The notes: a model not told the origin generated them from the letters alone. A DNA stretch of 64,000 bases from Anaerostipes rhamnosivorans (GCF_005280655.1 NZ_CP040058.1:1211001-1275000); one strand, 5' to 3'; positions 8,869 through 18,216 are shown, counted from the stretch's first letter. A program made the numbers and translations.

Positions 8869-8892
8869 AGAGATCAAGAAAGGAAATCTGTA

Positions 8893-9885
8893 ATGAAAAC
8901 AATGAAATTAGGAAAAACAGGAATTGATATTTCAAGAATCGGTCTTGGAACATGGTCCATCGGCGGAGGTTCTGCCTGGGGAGGAGACCATGAGCTTCAG
9001 GGCGTGGTAGATACGATCAGAGAAGCGCCGAAGGCAGGAGTCAATCTGATTGACACTGCTCCGGGATATAATTTCGGAAACAGTGAAAAGATCCTTGGAA
9101 AAGCACTGGAAGGCATGAAACGTGAGGATGTTGTAATCATCACAAAGTGCGGTGTAACATGGGATCAAGAAATGAAGGGGGATCTGTTTAACAAAGTAAA
9201 CGGAATTCAGTTATACAAAAACTTAAACAGTGAATCTGTAAAGAAAGAAATCGAGGAATCTCTTGAGCGCCTTGGCACAGATTATGTTGATGTATATATG
9301 ACACACTGGCAGGCAATCGAGGGAAGTGAATATTACGTTCCGATTCAAAAGACTATGGATGTGTTAAATGAGTTAAAAGCACAGGGAAAGATTAAGGCAA
9401 TCGGAGCTGCCAATGTGGACATCAATCACATTCAGGAGTACTTAAAATGGGGAGATTTGGACATTGTACAGGCGAAATATTCTATCTTAGACCGTGGAAT
9501 CGAAGATGAAATCATCCCTTGCTGCCGTGAAAATGGAGTGACTATTCAGGCATATTCTCCATTGGAGATGGGATTATTATCCGGTACATTCCCAAGAGAT
9601 TACCAGCCGGTAGGAGCTCAGATTCCGAAAAAATGGTTCCAGCCGGAAAATATGCATGCTGCCATGGACATGATGGATGCCTGGAAACCATTGTGCGAGA
9701 AATATAATTGTACCATTGCCAATCTGGCACTTGGATGGATTCTTGCTCAGGGAGACTTCCTGAATCTGTTAAGTGGTTCTACAACGGTAGAGCAGATCAA
9801 AGAAAATATAAAATCTGCGGAATTGGAATTAGATCCAAACGATGTGGCAGATATGCGTCAGATGGCAGAAGATATTGACAAATAG
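8893..9885 (+). CDS. Aldo/keto reductase
   Basis: This 330-residue NADPH-type oxidoreductase has the family catalytic set: Asp54 and Tyr59 in DTAPGYNFGNSE, Lys85 in TKCG, and His in VYMTHW. It starts 24 bases after the kinase with AAGGAAA upstream. As last gene of the operon it may reduce or oxidise the sugar or aldehyde intermediate. The operon is closed by a GC-rich hairpin at 9897-9913. Confidence 0.88.
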   Translation: MKTMKLGKTGIDISRIGLGTWSIGGGSAWGGDHELQGVVDTIREAPKAGVNLIDTAPGYNFGNSEKILGKALEGMKREDVVIITKCGVTWDQEMKGDLFNKVNGIQLYKNLNSESVKKEIEESLERLGTDYVDVYMTHWQAIEGSEYYVPIQKTMDVLNELKAQGKIKAIGAANVDINHIQEYLKWGDLDIVQAKYSILDRGIEDEIIPCCRENGVTIQAYSPLEMGLLSGTFPRDYQPVGAQIPKKWFQPENMHAAMDMMDAWKPLCEKYNCTIANLALGWILAQGDFLNLLSGSTTVEQIKENIKSAELELDPNDVADMRQMAEDIDK

Positions 9886-9896
9886 TTTCAATGCCT

Positions 9897-9913
9897 CCCG
9901 CCGTACAGGCGGG
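9897..9913 (+). terminator. Hairpin after the sugar operon
   Basis: CCCGCC (9897-9902), loop GTACA, GGCGGG (9908-9913) form a perfect 6-bp GC stem. The following bases are not a proper T-tract, so termination may be partial. Confidence 0.5.
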
Positions 9914-10001
9914 AATCTTCTCCAAATAAAATAAAAGAGATTCCCTGAGACAAAAAGTGTGGAAAATCAAAAAAATTTAGCAAAAAATTAGCAAAAGGTC
10001 T

Positions 10002-10029
10002 TTGAAGTCCACGCTCGCAATGATAGAAT
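10002..10029 (+). promoter_or_regulatory. Promoter of the deoR-type regulator
   Basis: TTGAAG (10002-10007) and TAGAAT (10024-10029) are spaced by 16 bp. Just upstream, TTAGCAAAA occurs twice in tandem (near 9977 and 9988), a possible operator. Confidence 0.5.
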
Positions 10030-10085
10030 AAAGAAAAAAGGAAAAGTATTTATTCTATGAAATTGAGAAAAGGGGAGGAGTCCCG

Positions 10086-10838
10086 ATGAAGAATCGATTA
10101 GAACATATTAGAGAACAAGTAAAAAATGAAAGAAAAGTCACAGTATCCCAGTTAAGTAAAATATATAAGGTAACGGAAGAGACCATACGAAGAGACCTTG
10201 AAAAACTGGAGGCGGAAGGATTTTTGACTCGGACATTCGGAGGTGCAGTGCTCAACAGTACGTCCCAGAAAGAGCACATTCACTTTTACCGAAGAATGTC
10301 CATCCAGCAGGAAGAAAAGAAAAAGATTGCGCGGGCATTCTATGACATTGTCAGTACGAAGAGGTCGATCTCGGCGGATGCGAGTACTACAGTTATGGAA
10401 ATGACAAGGCTTTTAAAAAATCACTGCAATCTGACGCTGCTTAGCGTATCAACAGAAATTTTCCGGGAGATGGCAGGATCAAAAATTGGTATTATTTGTG
10501 CAGGCGGTGTGTTCAATGAGGGCTCCCTCTCTCTGCAGGGGAATCTGACCAAGGAAAATATTAGAAGATATCATGTGGATCTTGCACTCTTAAGCTGTAA
10601 AGGGCTGAACATGGAAAACGGCATTATGGATACCAGTGAGAGAGAAGCGGATGTAAAGACAGAGATGATAAAACAGGCAACGCAGGTAGCTCTTCTTGCA
10701 GATCATACCAAATTTGACAGGACAGCCTTTGTTCAGTTTATGGACTGGAATAAGGTCACATATCTGGTGACAGATGAGAGGCCATCAGATCAATGGGTAG
10801 AGTTTTGCAGACAGCATGAAATTCAGCTCATCTATTAG
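10086..10838 (+). CDS. DeoR-family transcriptional regulator
   Basis: This 250-residue regulator has an N-terminal winged helix (VTVSQLSKIYKVTEETIRRD, about residues 19-38) and a C-terminal sugar-phosphate sensor domain (DASTTVMEM, SVSTEI, CAGGVFNEGSLSLQG, DHTKF). DeoR proteins usually repress sugar operons and are released by a phosphorylated sugar. Its position right after the polyol operon, transcribed separately, makes it the likely local regulator. It begins at ATG 10086 after GGGGAGGAG. Confidence 0.9.
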   Translation: MKNRLEHIREQVKNERKVTVSQLSKIYKVTEETIRRDLEKLEAEGFLTRTFGGAVLNSTSQKEHIHFYRRMSIQQEEKKKIARAFYDIVSTKRSISADASTTVMEMTRLLKNHCNLTLLSVSTEIFREMAGSKIGIICAGGVFNEGSLSLQGNLTKENIRRYHVDLALLSCKGLNMENGIMDTSEREADVKTEMIKQATQVALLADHTKFDRTAFVQFMDWNKVTYLVTDERPSDQWVEFCRQHEIQLIY

Positions 10839-10916
10839 AAGAAAACAATTCGTTTAGTAAGAATCTGTGTTTGCATCATGAAGGAGATCCCTGTATGATA
10901 AAGCGGAGGTACCCAA

Positions 10917-12266
10917 ATGAGTGAAAACGGAAAAAAGAAAATGCCGATTATGAAAAAGATCATGATTGCGATGGCTGGAGGAATTCTGGTAGGAAGCCTT
11001 TGTCTCTGGTTTCGTGAGACGCTGGTGGCAAACGGGAATGAAGAAGTCTGGAAATGGATCAACCGGATTCTCTTCCAGGATATCAGTGCAGAGAAGGGAT
11101 TTTATTCCCTTGGATTGTTATATATTATACAGCAGTTGTTTATGAGAGGATTGCAGCTGGCCATTGTGCCTCTGGTATTGTCCTCATTGAGTCTTGCCAT
11201 GTGCAGTATGGCAGATCCGAAAAGACTTGGAAAGATTGCGGGAAAAACAATTCTGAATTTTGTTGCCTTTTATTGTGTCGGGGCATTCTTAAGTGTATGT
11301 TTCTCCTTTTTCGTAAAGTCTATGGGATGGTTCAATGTGAACCTTCCTGCGGCCAGTACGTCCGGTGTGGCAACCATCGAGGCATACAATCCGCTGACAA
11401 CGATTGTGGCGGCGGTGCCGTCAAACATTGTGGAAGTGCTTGGTTCCAATAACAGTATTATTGCGGTTGTTGTCATTGCCGCTGTTCTCGGAATCGCTAT
11501 GAATGCACTGGGAGAGAAAGCGTCAACCATGAAAAAGCTGATGGAAGATCTCAGCAGCATTATTCAGATTTACATGGATTTTCTGATCAACAAGATCAGC
11601 CCGGTTGCGATTTTTTGTATGCTGGCAAGGACTTTTGCCATCTACGGAATTGAGTATGTAAAACCAACCTTTACCTATATGGTTGCGACAATTATCATGA
11701 GTCTGGTATTGGTTGTTACAATCTATCCGATCGGAATTTTCCTGACAACCAGATTAAATCCATTCAAGTTTGCAAAAAAGATATTTAAAGTAGGAATGTT
11801 TGCGGCGGCGACACAATCATCCGCGGCGACACTTCCTCTGAATACAAAGACCTGTGTGGAAGAGCTTGGATGCAGCAAGGACATCAGCAGTTTTGTGCTT
11901 CCTACAGGGATGACCATCAACATGAACGGTACCACTGCCATGCATATAGTATCCATTATGTTTATTGCCACAGCAGCCGGAATTACACTGACACCGGCAC
12001 AAATGATTACAGCCGCATTTTTATCTATTTGTGTGGCAATGGGAACACCGTCAATTCCGGTAGCGGGGACAACCTTGATCTTCGTTATTATGTCAGGCCT
12101 CGGTCTGACTTCCGAACTTTGCATGGTGGGATATGCCCTGATTCTTGCAATCAGCTATCTGCCGGGAATGGCAGTTATTACGCTGAATGTAGTCGGGGAT
12201 GCGGCAACCAACGTAATTGTATGTTACAAAGAACACGAATTAGATTTAGATATTTACAATTCCTGA
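10917..12266 (+). CDS. Dicarboxylate/amino acid:cation symporter (DAACS family)
   Basis: This 449-residue membrane protein has the glutamate-transporter fold. Diagnostic blocks are the Ser-rich hairpin [15 protein letters not shown], the helix-7 motif [13 protein letters not shown] and the second hairpin [11 protein letters not shown]. It would import glutamate, aspartate or a C4-dicarboxylate with sodium or protons. The start follows GCGGAGG. Its link with the upstream regulator is uncertain. A strong terminator follows at 12310, with a group II intron directly behind it. Confidence 0.9.
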   Translation: MSENGKKKMPIMKKIMIAMAGGILVGSLCLWFRETLVANGNEEVWKWINRILFQDISAEKGFYSLGLLYIIQQLFMRGLQLAIVPLVLSSLSLAMCSMADPKRLGKIAGKTILNFVAFYCVGAFLSVCFSFFVKSMGWFNVNLPAASTSGVATIEAYNPLTTIVAAVPSNIVEVLGSNNSIIAVVVIAAVLGIAMNALGEKASTMKKLMEDLSSIIQIYMDFLINKISPVAIFCMLARTFAIYGIEYVKPTFTYMVATIIMSLVLVVTIYPIGIFLTTRLNPFKFAKKIFKVGMFAAATQSSAATLPLNTKTCVEELGCSKDISSFVLPTGMTINMNGTTAMHIVSIMFIATAAGITLTPAQMITAAFLSICVAMGTPSIPVAGTTLIFVIMSGLGLTSELCMVGYALILAISYLPGMAVITLNVVGDAATNVIVCYKEHELDLDIYNS

Positions 12267-12309
12267 GTACATTTGCTTATCAGGAAAAGAAAACTCCATA
12301 TAATTCTTG

Positions 12310-12344
12310 CAGAAGTCATACATATTTGTATGACTTCTGTTTTT
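12310..12344 (+). terminator. Intrinsic terminator of the symporter gene
   Basis: CAGAAGTCATAC (12310-12321) pairs with GTATGACTTCTG (12328-12339) across loop ATATTT, followed by five T. The stem is 12 bp and perfect. Confidence 0.9.
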
Positions 12345-12836
12345 AGTTTGCGCGCCATGGGCGCGCTCTAACGGGTGCAAGTCCCAAACATGCCCAGGTA
12401 GTGGGAAATGTATAGCCGAACGGCAAGGGTGTCCATCGTGAGGTGAAATCTGAAGGAAGCCGAAGGCAAATCTCTGGTCCGACGGACAGAAATCGCATAT
12501 AAGGCTAGGTTTCGAGAGATGAGTTGGCTAGAAGCAACAAAGTCTATTAACTACCACATTTGTAGAAACAGAGTAAATGCGGCGGACATATGGAGAGAAA
12601 GAGCGTGCACCTTAAGCGTGGAGGTCTCACAGCGGTTTCATTAGCCGAGTAACAACGAACTGTGAGAAGTCAGCCGAGCCCATAGTAGTGGAGAAGTTTC
12701 TGTAATGGAAATGGAGTGAAGGGGGGGGAACAATCAATCAGTTTTAGTAGAGTCTCGATTGCAGAAAAGACAACATCTGCCGTAACCAATCGGGTTAAGG
12801 ATGGTCAATTCAAGCGAGACAGAAAGGAACGAACGC

Positions 12837-14120
12837 ATGGATACAAGTAGTCTAATGGAGCAGATATTAAATAAGGATAATCTTAATACGGCATATCTGC
12901 AAGTCGTACGGAATAAAGGTGCCGAGGGTGTGGACGGAATGATGTACACAGAACTCAAAGAATATCTTGAAAAGAACGGCGAAATCATCAAGGAGCAGTT
13001 GAGGTCTAGAAAATACACCCTCAAACCAATACGGAGAGTGGAGATACCAAAGCCAGACGGAGGTGTCAGAAACCTAGGAGCGCCAACAGTAACAGATCGA
13101 TTTGTACAACAAGCCATTGCACAGGTATTAACCCCAATCTATGAGGAACAGTTCCATGAACACAGTTATGGATTTAGACCGAACAGATGTGCACAGCAAG
13201 CCATCATTATAGCACTTGATATGATGAATGATGGAAAGGATTGGATAGTTAACATGGACTTGGAGAAGTTCTTTGACATAGTAAACCATGATAAGTTAAT
13301 GACACTCATCGGCAGAACGATTAAGGATGGAGATGTAATCTCAATCATTCGAAAGTTTCTGGTAAGTGGAATTATGGTAGACGATGAATACAAGGAATCA
13401 GTAATAGGAACACTGCAAGGGGGAAATCTATCGCCACTTCTAGCAAACATCATGCTGAATGAACTCGATGGGAAAATGGAAGAACGAGGGCTCAACTTTA
13501 TCAGATACGCAGATGACTGTATCATAATGGTTCAGAGTGAAATGTCTGCGAGGCGTGTAATGAGGAATCTTTCAAAGTTTATTGAAGAGAAACTAGGGCT
13601 CAAAGTAAATATGACAAAGAGCAAAGTAGATAGACCAGGAGGTCTTAAATATCTTGGATTCGGCTTCTACTATGACAGCAGAGCACATCAGTTTAAGGCA
13701 AAACCGGATGCAAAATCAGTAGTGAAGTTCAAAGTAAGAATGAAACAACTAACTTGTGGAAGTTGGGGAGTAAGTAACGGTTATAAAGTACAGAAACTCA
13801 ATGAACTCGTTAGAGGGTGGATAAACTATTTTAAGATAGGCAGTATGAAGACCCTTTGCAAAGAAATGGATTCCAGAATCCGTTACCGATTGCGTATGTG
13901 TATTTGGAAACACTGGAAAAATCCACAGAATAGAGCAAAGAATCTGATGAAGCTAGATGTGCCAAGATGGGCAGCATTTAAAATCGCTTATTGTGGCGAT
14001 CAATATGCGAGACCTGCCCATAATGGATGGTTACAGAAAGCAATAAGCAACAAGAGATTAACCTCATTTGGATTGGTCTCAATGTTAGATTACTACATTG
14101 AAAGGTGTTTTTTTTGTTAA
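12837..14120 (+). CDS. ltrA: Group II intron reverse transcriptase/maturase (LtrA-like)
   Basis: This 427-residue intron-encoded protein copies the intron RNA and assists its splicing. Visible blocks are RNKGAEGVDGM (RT0/1), the fingers motif YGFRPNRCAQQA, VNMDLEKFFDIVNHDKL, LQGGNLSPLLANIML, and the catalytic FIRYADDCIIM. The maturase/GIIM part follows (RGWINYFKIGSMKTLCKEMD). No HNH endonuclease domain follows, so retargeting would rely on single-stranded or terminator-type sites. The start at 12837 has AAAGGAA upstream; an in-frame ATG at 12801 lacks one. The frame appears intact. Confidence 0.93.
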   Translation: MDTSSLMEQILNKDNLNTAYLQVVRNKGAEGVDGMMYTELKEYLEKNGEIIKEQLRSRKYTLKPIRRVEIPKPDGGVRNLGAPTVTDRFVQQAIAQVLTPIYEEQFHEHSYGFRPNRCAQQAIIIALDMMNDGKDWIVNMDLEKFFDIVNHDKLMTLIGRTIKDGDVISIIRKFLVSGIMVDDEYKESVIGTLQGGNLSPLLANIMLNELDGKMEERGLNFIRYADDCIIMVQSEMSARRVMRNLSKFIEEKLGLKVNMTKSKVDRPGGLKYLGFGFYYDSRAHQFKAKPDAKSVVKFKVRMKQLTCGSWGVSNGYKVQKLNELVRGWINYFKIGSMKTLCKEMDSRIRYRLRMCIWKHWKNPQNRAKNLMKLDVPRWAAFKIAYCGDQYARPAHNGWLQKAISNKRLTSFGLVSMLDYYIERCFFC

Positions 14121-14124
14121 GTTG

Positions 14125-14205
14125 ATTGAACCGCCGTGTACGGAACCGTACGCACGGTGGTGTGAGAGGTCGGAATTTCTCAATTAAGAGAAATTCCTCC
14201 TACTC
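14125..14205 (+). ncRNA. Group II intron domains V-VI
   Basis: GAACCGCCGTGTACGG, then CCGTACGCACGGTGGT, forms the short domain V hairpin. AATTTCTC pairs with GAGAAATT to form domain VI ahead of the 3' splice site. Limits are approximate. Confidence 0.65.
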
Positions 14206-14340
14206 GATTATGTATAAATCTGATAATAACTGGGAGAGATAATATAGTATAGAAAGGATTATACCGAAATTATCTATAAAATGCCAGTATACTTTTTTGC
14301 CTTCCTCACATCCTATCATTGAAAGTGAGGGAGCGATTTT

Positions 14341-15111
14341 ATGAAGCGAAAAACATATTTTGCAGTTGTCTGTGCATTATTTTTTATCGGTTTTATCCTG
14401 CGTTACGCGGCAGATCATTCTGATGGACTTTTTATAGCCAGCCAGAAAGAGGGCGAGAGCGGGTTGATGGCCGACAGCAAAATTACAAATAAGAAAGTAT
14501 ATTTGACTTTTGATGACGGGCCTTCGGAGAACACCGATGAGATCCTGGATATCCTGAAAAAGAATAAAGTCAAAGCAACATTTTTTGTTGTTGGAAAACA
14601 GACGGAGAAAGCCAGAAAACAGTACCAGAGAATCGTGCTGGAAGGACATACCCTGGCCATGCATTCTTACAGCCATAACTACGATCAGATATACTCCTCA
14701 GTGGATGCGTTCGGCAAGGACATCAAAGAGCTGCAGGAGATGCTGTACGAGATCACGGATGTAAAGCCGACGATCTACCGCTTTCCGGGCGGAAGCAGCA
14801 ACTCCTGTGCCGGAAATATTAAGCCTTATATTGAATATATCAATAAAGAGGGACTTTTGTATTTTGACTGGAATGCTCTGAGCGGAGATGCCATCAATTT
14901 TAATTTAAGCCCTCAGCAGTTGAATAAAAATATATTAAATGATGTGAAAAAGCAGAAGGTTAGCATTGTTCTGATGCACGACTTGGCAGAAGCGGAGAAT
15001 ACAGTTAAGAGCCTGGACTCTCTGATCAAGACATTAAAGAAGGACGGCTATCAGATCCTTCCAATCACAAAATATACGCAGCAAATCCATCATGTGTCCG
15101 TTGACAAATAA
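14341..15111 (+). CDS. Polysaccharide deacetylase (NodB domain), membrane-anchored
   Basis: This 256-residue enzyme probably removes acetyl groups from peptidoglycan or another cell-surface glycan. An N-terminal hydrophobic segment (about residues 7-22) serves as signal or anchor. The NodB motifs are TFDDGPS (56-62, metal Asp59), HSYSH (His108 and His112) and RFPGGS. A late LMHD supplies the last motif. The start has GAGGGAG upstream. A hairpin (CCTCAC with GTGAGG) lies between the intron and this gene. Confidence 0.88.
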   Translation: MKRKTYFAVVCALFFIGFILRYAADHSDGLFIASQKEGESGLMADSKITNKKVYLTFDDGPSENTDEILDILKKNKVKATFFVVGKQTEKARKQYQRIVLEGHTLAMHSYSHNYDQIYSSVDAFGKDIKELQEMLYEITDVKPTIYRFPGGSSNSCAGNIKPYIEYINKEGLLYFDWNALSGDAINFNLSPQQLNKNILNDVKKQKVSIVLMHDLAEAENTVKSLDSLIKTLKKDGYQILPITKYTQQIHHVSVDK

Positions 15112-15147
15112 ATTGCGGTAATTTAGAATGATTATCAAGTGCGGCAA

Positions 15148-15179
15148 ATGGACCGAAGGCTTTTGGCCTTTTGGTCCAT
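15148..15179 (+). terminator. Hairpin between the deacetylase and mntP
   Basis: ATGGACC (15148-15154) pairs with GGTCCAT (15173-15179), with an inner AAGGC/GCCTT stem. There is no clear T-tract after it. Confidence 0.45.
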
Positions 15180-15212
15180 CTGTTATGATAATGTACATAA
15201 TGAGGTTAGGAT

Positions 15213-15773
15213 ATGAACATAATTGAAATCGTAATGATCGGTATTGGACTTTCCATGGATGCTTTTGCGGTATCTGTGGGAAAAGGGCTGGGCATGGGCA
15301 AGATTCGGAAAAATGAAGCTTTCTGGATCGCGCTGTTCTTTGGAGGATTTCAGGCCCTGATGCCTGTAGCCGGTTATCTGGCTGGAAAGCAGTTTGCGGG
15401 CAACATCATGCAGATTGACCACTGGATCGCCTTTGTCCTTCTTGTGATGATCGGCTTTAACATGTTAAAAGAAGGTATCTCAGGGAGTGATGATGATGAC
15501 AGTGAAAGCAGTTTTTCTTTCCGTGAACTGCTGGTACTGGCAGTGGCCACCAGCATTGATGCCCTGGCGGTGGGAGTTACATTCTCATTTTTGAATGTAA
15601 ATCTGGCGGAGGCAGTCACGGTCATCGGCTGCATTACTTTTGCCATATCTTTGGCGGGAGTTGTCATAGGCAGTATGTTTGGGGACCGGCTGAAGGATAA
15701 AGCGGAAATCATGGGGGGATTGATTTTGATCGTCCTGGGGTGTAAAATTTTGATACAGCATTTATTTTTTTAG
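15213..15773 (+). CDS. mntP: Putative manganese efflux pump MntP
   Basis: This 186-residue protein has six predicted membrane helices in two repeated halves. The repeat signatures GLSMDAFAVSVGKG (near residue 13) and ATSIDALAVGVTFSF (near residue 110) carry the Asp residues conserved in MntP/YebN. The family exports Mn2+. It is followed 15 bp later by a CaCA exchanger, so the two form a cation-efflux pair. No yybP-ykoY manganese riboswitch was recognised upstream. Confidence 0.88.
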   Translation: MNIIEIVMIGIGLSMDAFAVSVGKGLGMGKIRKNEAFWIALFFGGFQALMPVAGYLAGKQFAGNIMQIDHWIAFVLLVMIGFNMLKEGISGSDDDDSESSFSFRELLVLAVATSIDALAVGVTFSFLNVNLAEAVTVIGCITFAISLAGVVIGSMFGDRLKDKAEIMGGLILIVLGCKILIQHLFF

Positions 15774-15788
15774 AAAAGAGGAACACAT

Positions 15789-16724
15789 ATGAATCTATTG
15801 CCACACATTGCCTTTCTGGTTGCAGGATTTATTCTGTTGATGAAGGGTGCGGATTATTTTGTAGAAGGAGCTTCTATGATCGCGGCTAAGTTTGGTATCC
15901 CGCAGATCGTCATAGGACTTACCATCGTAGCCTGCGGGACCAGCGCTCCTGAGGCGGCAGTCAGTATTTCAGCGGCTTTTAAAGGAAACGTGGGAATCAC
16001 GGTTGGTAATATCCTGGGAAGCAATATTATGAACATTCTGCTGATCCTGGGCTTAACTGCAGTAGTCTGCACAGTGGCTATAAAGGAAGGGACGGTGAAG
16101 GTGGAGATGCCGTTTGTTGTAGTGATCACCGTGATACTCACCGGCATGGGCATCGCCGGAGGCAGCCTTTCTCGTCTGGATGGAGTGATCCTCTGGGCAC
16201 TGTTTTTTGGTTTTTTTGTCTACTTGTTTCGACTGACAAAAAAAGAAGGGATTGAGGAAGGCATAGAGGAAGTGAACGCGTCCCTCCTCAAAATGATCGT
16301 GTTTACCATAGGAGGGCTGATTGCTATTGTGCTGGGAAGTGATGTTACAGTAGACGCAGCAACTTCCATCGCCAAAGCCTTAAGCGTTTCTGACCGGATC
16401 ATCGGCCTGACAGTCGTGGCGTTCGGCACATCTCTTCCGGAACTTGTCACATCGGTGACTGCGGCATTTAAGGGAAAAGCCGATATCGCGGTGGGCAATA
16501 TTGTAGGAAGCAACATCTTTAACATCCTGTTTGTCGTAGGGACGGTGGCGGTCATTCATCCGGTTCCGTTTGATACAAGCTTCATCCCGGATGCGGCAGC
16601 GGCTATCCTCTCGGCACTACTCTTGTGGCTGCTCTCGTCCAAGGACCGGAAACTGACTAGAGGCAATGGCTTTATCATGCTTGTATGCTTTGCGGTCTAT
16701 TTAGCACAATTATTACTCAAATAA
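15789..16724 (+). CDS. Sodium/calcium exchanger family protein (YrbG-like)
   Basis: This 311-residue inner-membrane antiporter of the CaCA family has two inverted repeats. Each carries the alpha-motif: GTSAPEAAVSISAAFKGN with VGNILGSNIMN, and GTSLPELVTSVTAAFKGK with VGNIVGSNIFN. The conserved Glu in each alpha repeat is present. It would exchange Ca2+ for Na+ or H+. It begins with GAGGAA upstream, 15 bp after mntP, and is followed 10 bp later by engB. Confidence 0.9.
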   Translation: MNLLPHIAFLVAGFILLMKGADYFVEGASMIAAKFGIPQIVIGLTIVACGTSAPEAAVSISAAFKGNVGITVGNILGSNIMNILLILGLTAVVCTVAIKEGTVKVEMPFVVVITVILTGMGIAGGSLSRLDGVILWALFFGFFVYLFRLTKKEGIEEGIEEVNASLLKMIVFTIGGLIAIVLGSDVTVDAATSIAKALSVSDRIIGLTVVAFGTSLPELVTSVTAAFKGKADIAVGNIVGSNIFNILFVVGTVAVIHPVPFDTSFIPDAAAAILSALLLWLLSSKDRKLTRGNGFIMLVCFAVYLAQLLLK

Positions 16725-16734
16725 GGAGATTACC

Positions 16735-17346
16735 ATGATCATAAAATCAATCAATCTGGAAACGGTCTGCGGGATCACCAGTAAGCTTCCACAAAACCAG
16801 CTTCCGGAAGTGGCATTTGCCGGGAAGTCCAATGTGGGAAAATCATCCCTGATCAATGCACTGATGAACCGGAAATCCTACGCTAGGGTATCAGCCCAGC
16901 CGGGAAAGACCCAGACCATCAACTACTATAATATCAATGACGAACTATACTATGTGGATCTGCCGGGATACGGATATGCCAAGGTCACGGAATCAGTAAA
17001 AGAGCAGTGGGGAGCCATGATCGAGAGGTATCTCCACACGTCAAAACAGCTGAAGCTTGTGTTCCTGCTCATTGACATCCGTCATAAGCCTTCCAAGAAC
17101 GATGTGATGATGTATGACTGGATCGTACATAACGGCTATTATCCTGTTATCATCGCCACAAAAAGCGACAAGCTGAAGCGCAGTCAGCTCTCCAAGCATT
17201 TAAAGGAGATCCGGCAAGAATTGTCACTGAACAAAGAGACACCGGTCTTTCCGTTTTCTTCTCTCTCAAAACAGGGAAGAGAAGAGATCTGGGACTTCAT
17301 TGAAGAAGTAGTCATGCCTGAACAGGCGGAGGACATGCAGTCATAA
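16735..17346 (+). CDS. engB: Ribosome biogenesis GTP-binding protein EngB/YsxC
   Basis: This 203-residue TrmE-Era-EngA-like GTPase is needed for late 50S subunit assembly. The G motifs are complete: GKSNVGKS (30-37), the switch sequence GKTQTINYY, DLPG (75-78), TKSDK near residue 143 and SSLSKQG. Length matches the family. It is the last gene of a run with mntP and the exchanger. Its stop codon is 5 bp from a dispersed hairpin repeat that fills the gap to the convergent DUF4364 gene. Confidence 0.93.
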   Translation: MIIKSINLETVCGITSKLPQNQLPEVAFAGKSNVGKSSLINALMNRKSYARVSAQPGKTQTINYYNINDELYYVDLPGYGYAKVTESVKEQWGAMIERYLHTSKQLKLVFLLIDIRHKPSKNDVMMYDWIVHNGYYPVIIATKSDKLKRSQLSKHLKEIRQELSLNKETPVFPFSSLSKQGREEIWDFIEEVVMPEQAEDMQS

Positions 17347-17351
17347 CAGCA

Positions 17352-17528
17352 GAACAAAGTGGGCAAGCCCACTTCAACACCCCAACCCCTCACTCTATGA
17401 GGGGCTTGGCAACTTTGCGCGCCAAATGCGATTTGACGCAGTCAAATAGTTTCCTCACGCATTTGTGTGCATAATGCCCGCAGGGCTTTTTCTTCCATAG
17501 GGAGGTTCGCAGAACTTTCCTATGGAAC
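17352..17528 (-). repeat. Dispersed multi-hairpin repeat, copy A
   Basis: This is a full copy. Read on the minus strand it runs GTTCCATAGG to GTTC of the CACTTTGTTC end. Internal hairpins include AAGTGGGC/GCCCACTT, CCCCTCA/TGAGGGG, ATTTGAC/GTCAAAT, GCCC/GGGC with a T-tract, and CCATAGG/CCTATGG. One end abuts the engB stop codon; the other starts right after the T-tract of the DUF4364 terminator. Confidence 0.9.
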
Positions 17529-17569
17529 AAAAAAGGAGATCGATCCGTGTTAGGAATCGGTCTCCTTTT
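17529..17569 (-). terminator. Terminator of the DUF4364 gene
   Basis: On the minus strand AAAAGGAGACCGATT pairs with the ATCGATCTCCTTTT half, followed by six T. The 5' half of the stem is encoded in the last codons of the gene (17550 onward). The T-tract ends one base from repeat copy A. Confidence 0.85.
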
Positions 17570-18107
17570 CTTCTGTGTGGGTCTGCTCCTGAAAGAGCAG
17601 GCGGTTGATTAGATAGGCATAGATATCGGAATGGTTGGATCTCCAGTGATCGCAGATATAGATCGCTTGATCCCTGGACACAACATTCAAGTTCACTTCC
17701 AGCAGCATACTGTCCTTTTCTTTGATCCTGAGCCTTACGGTGTACTCATCCCGCTTTGCAGGAAAATAATCTGCCTCCAGATTGGTTTCTTCTCTGAGCT
17801 GATATTCTTTTGTCGCCAAAAATGTCAAAATATCGTTGCGGATCGGTTCTGACAACTGGTATTCAAACATGTCGATGGCTTCTTTTCCCTCTTCTGTCAG
17901 AAAATAATGGCTGGCATTTCTCACAAGTTCGGTTCTCAGCATATCTTCGTCTTCCAGTTCGTGAAAAGCCTGCTGAAGCTTAAAATAAGTTGTATAACCC
18001 TTATCCAGGATAAACTCTGAAATCTGGGAATTGCTCAGCGGGAAATCTACCTTCTTGATCAAAAATAAAATCATTAATTTATATAAAGTCAGGCCGTTTT
18101 CTTCCAT
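17550..18107 (-). CDS. DUF4364 family protein
   Basis: This 185-residue protein is common in Clostridia and has a predicted winged-helix N-terminus (LYKLMILFLIKKVD, FPLSNSQISEFILDKGYTTY, residues 7-41). The start MEENGLT at 18107 has AAGGAAGG upstream; a longer frame from 18200 has no good site. The C-terminal half (about 100-170) is a mixed alpha/beta region with no known role. A regulatory function is inferred from the fold only. It runs opposite to engB, with copy A of the repeat between the two ends. Confidence 0.78.
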   Translation of the reverse strand: MEENGLTLYKLMILFLIKKVDFPLSNSQISEFILDKGYTTYFKLQQAFHELEDEDMLRTELVRNASHYFLTEEGKEAIDMFEYQLSEPIRNDILTFLATKEYQLREETNLEADYFPAKRDEYTVRLRIKEKDSMLLEVNLNVVSRDQAIYICDHWRSNHSDIYAYLINRLLFQEQTHTEEKETDS

Positions 18108-18186
18108 ACAATCCTTCCTTTCCTTATGAAACTTGCATCTCTTAAATGATACCATCTGGATACTTTTCCTGCAAGGAAAGAATCCA

Positions 18187-18216
18187 TGAATGAAATTCAA
18201 AAAAAGACAGATACTA
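18187..18216 (+). promoter_or_regulatory. Candidate forespore (sigma G/F) promoter of the spoVA operon
   Basis: TGAATGA (18187-18193) and GATACTA (18210-18216), 16 bp apart, resemble the sigma-G consensus (TGNATA and CATACTA). The position before the first gene of a forespore operon supports it. Confidence 0.45.

Larger units (their letters stand above)
12347..14208 (+). mobile_element. Group II intron inserted behind a terminator
   Basis: The segment starts just after the T-tract of the symporter terminator with TTTGCGCGCCATGGGCGCGC. It has a roughly 490-nt structured 5' part typical of domains I-IV and encodes a reverse transcriptase/maturase. It ends with domain V/VI-like sequence and TCCTCCTACTCGAT near 14207. 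The intron ends are approximate. Insertion after an intrinsic terminator and an IEP without an endonuclease domain both fit group IIC, but the class was not established by alignment. Confidence 0.8.
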
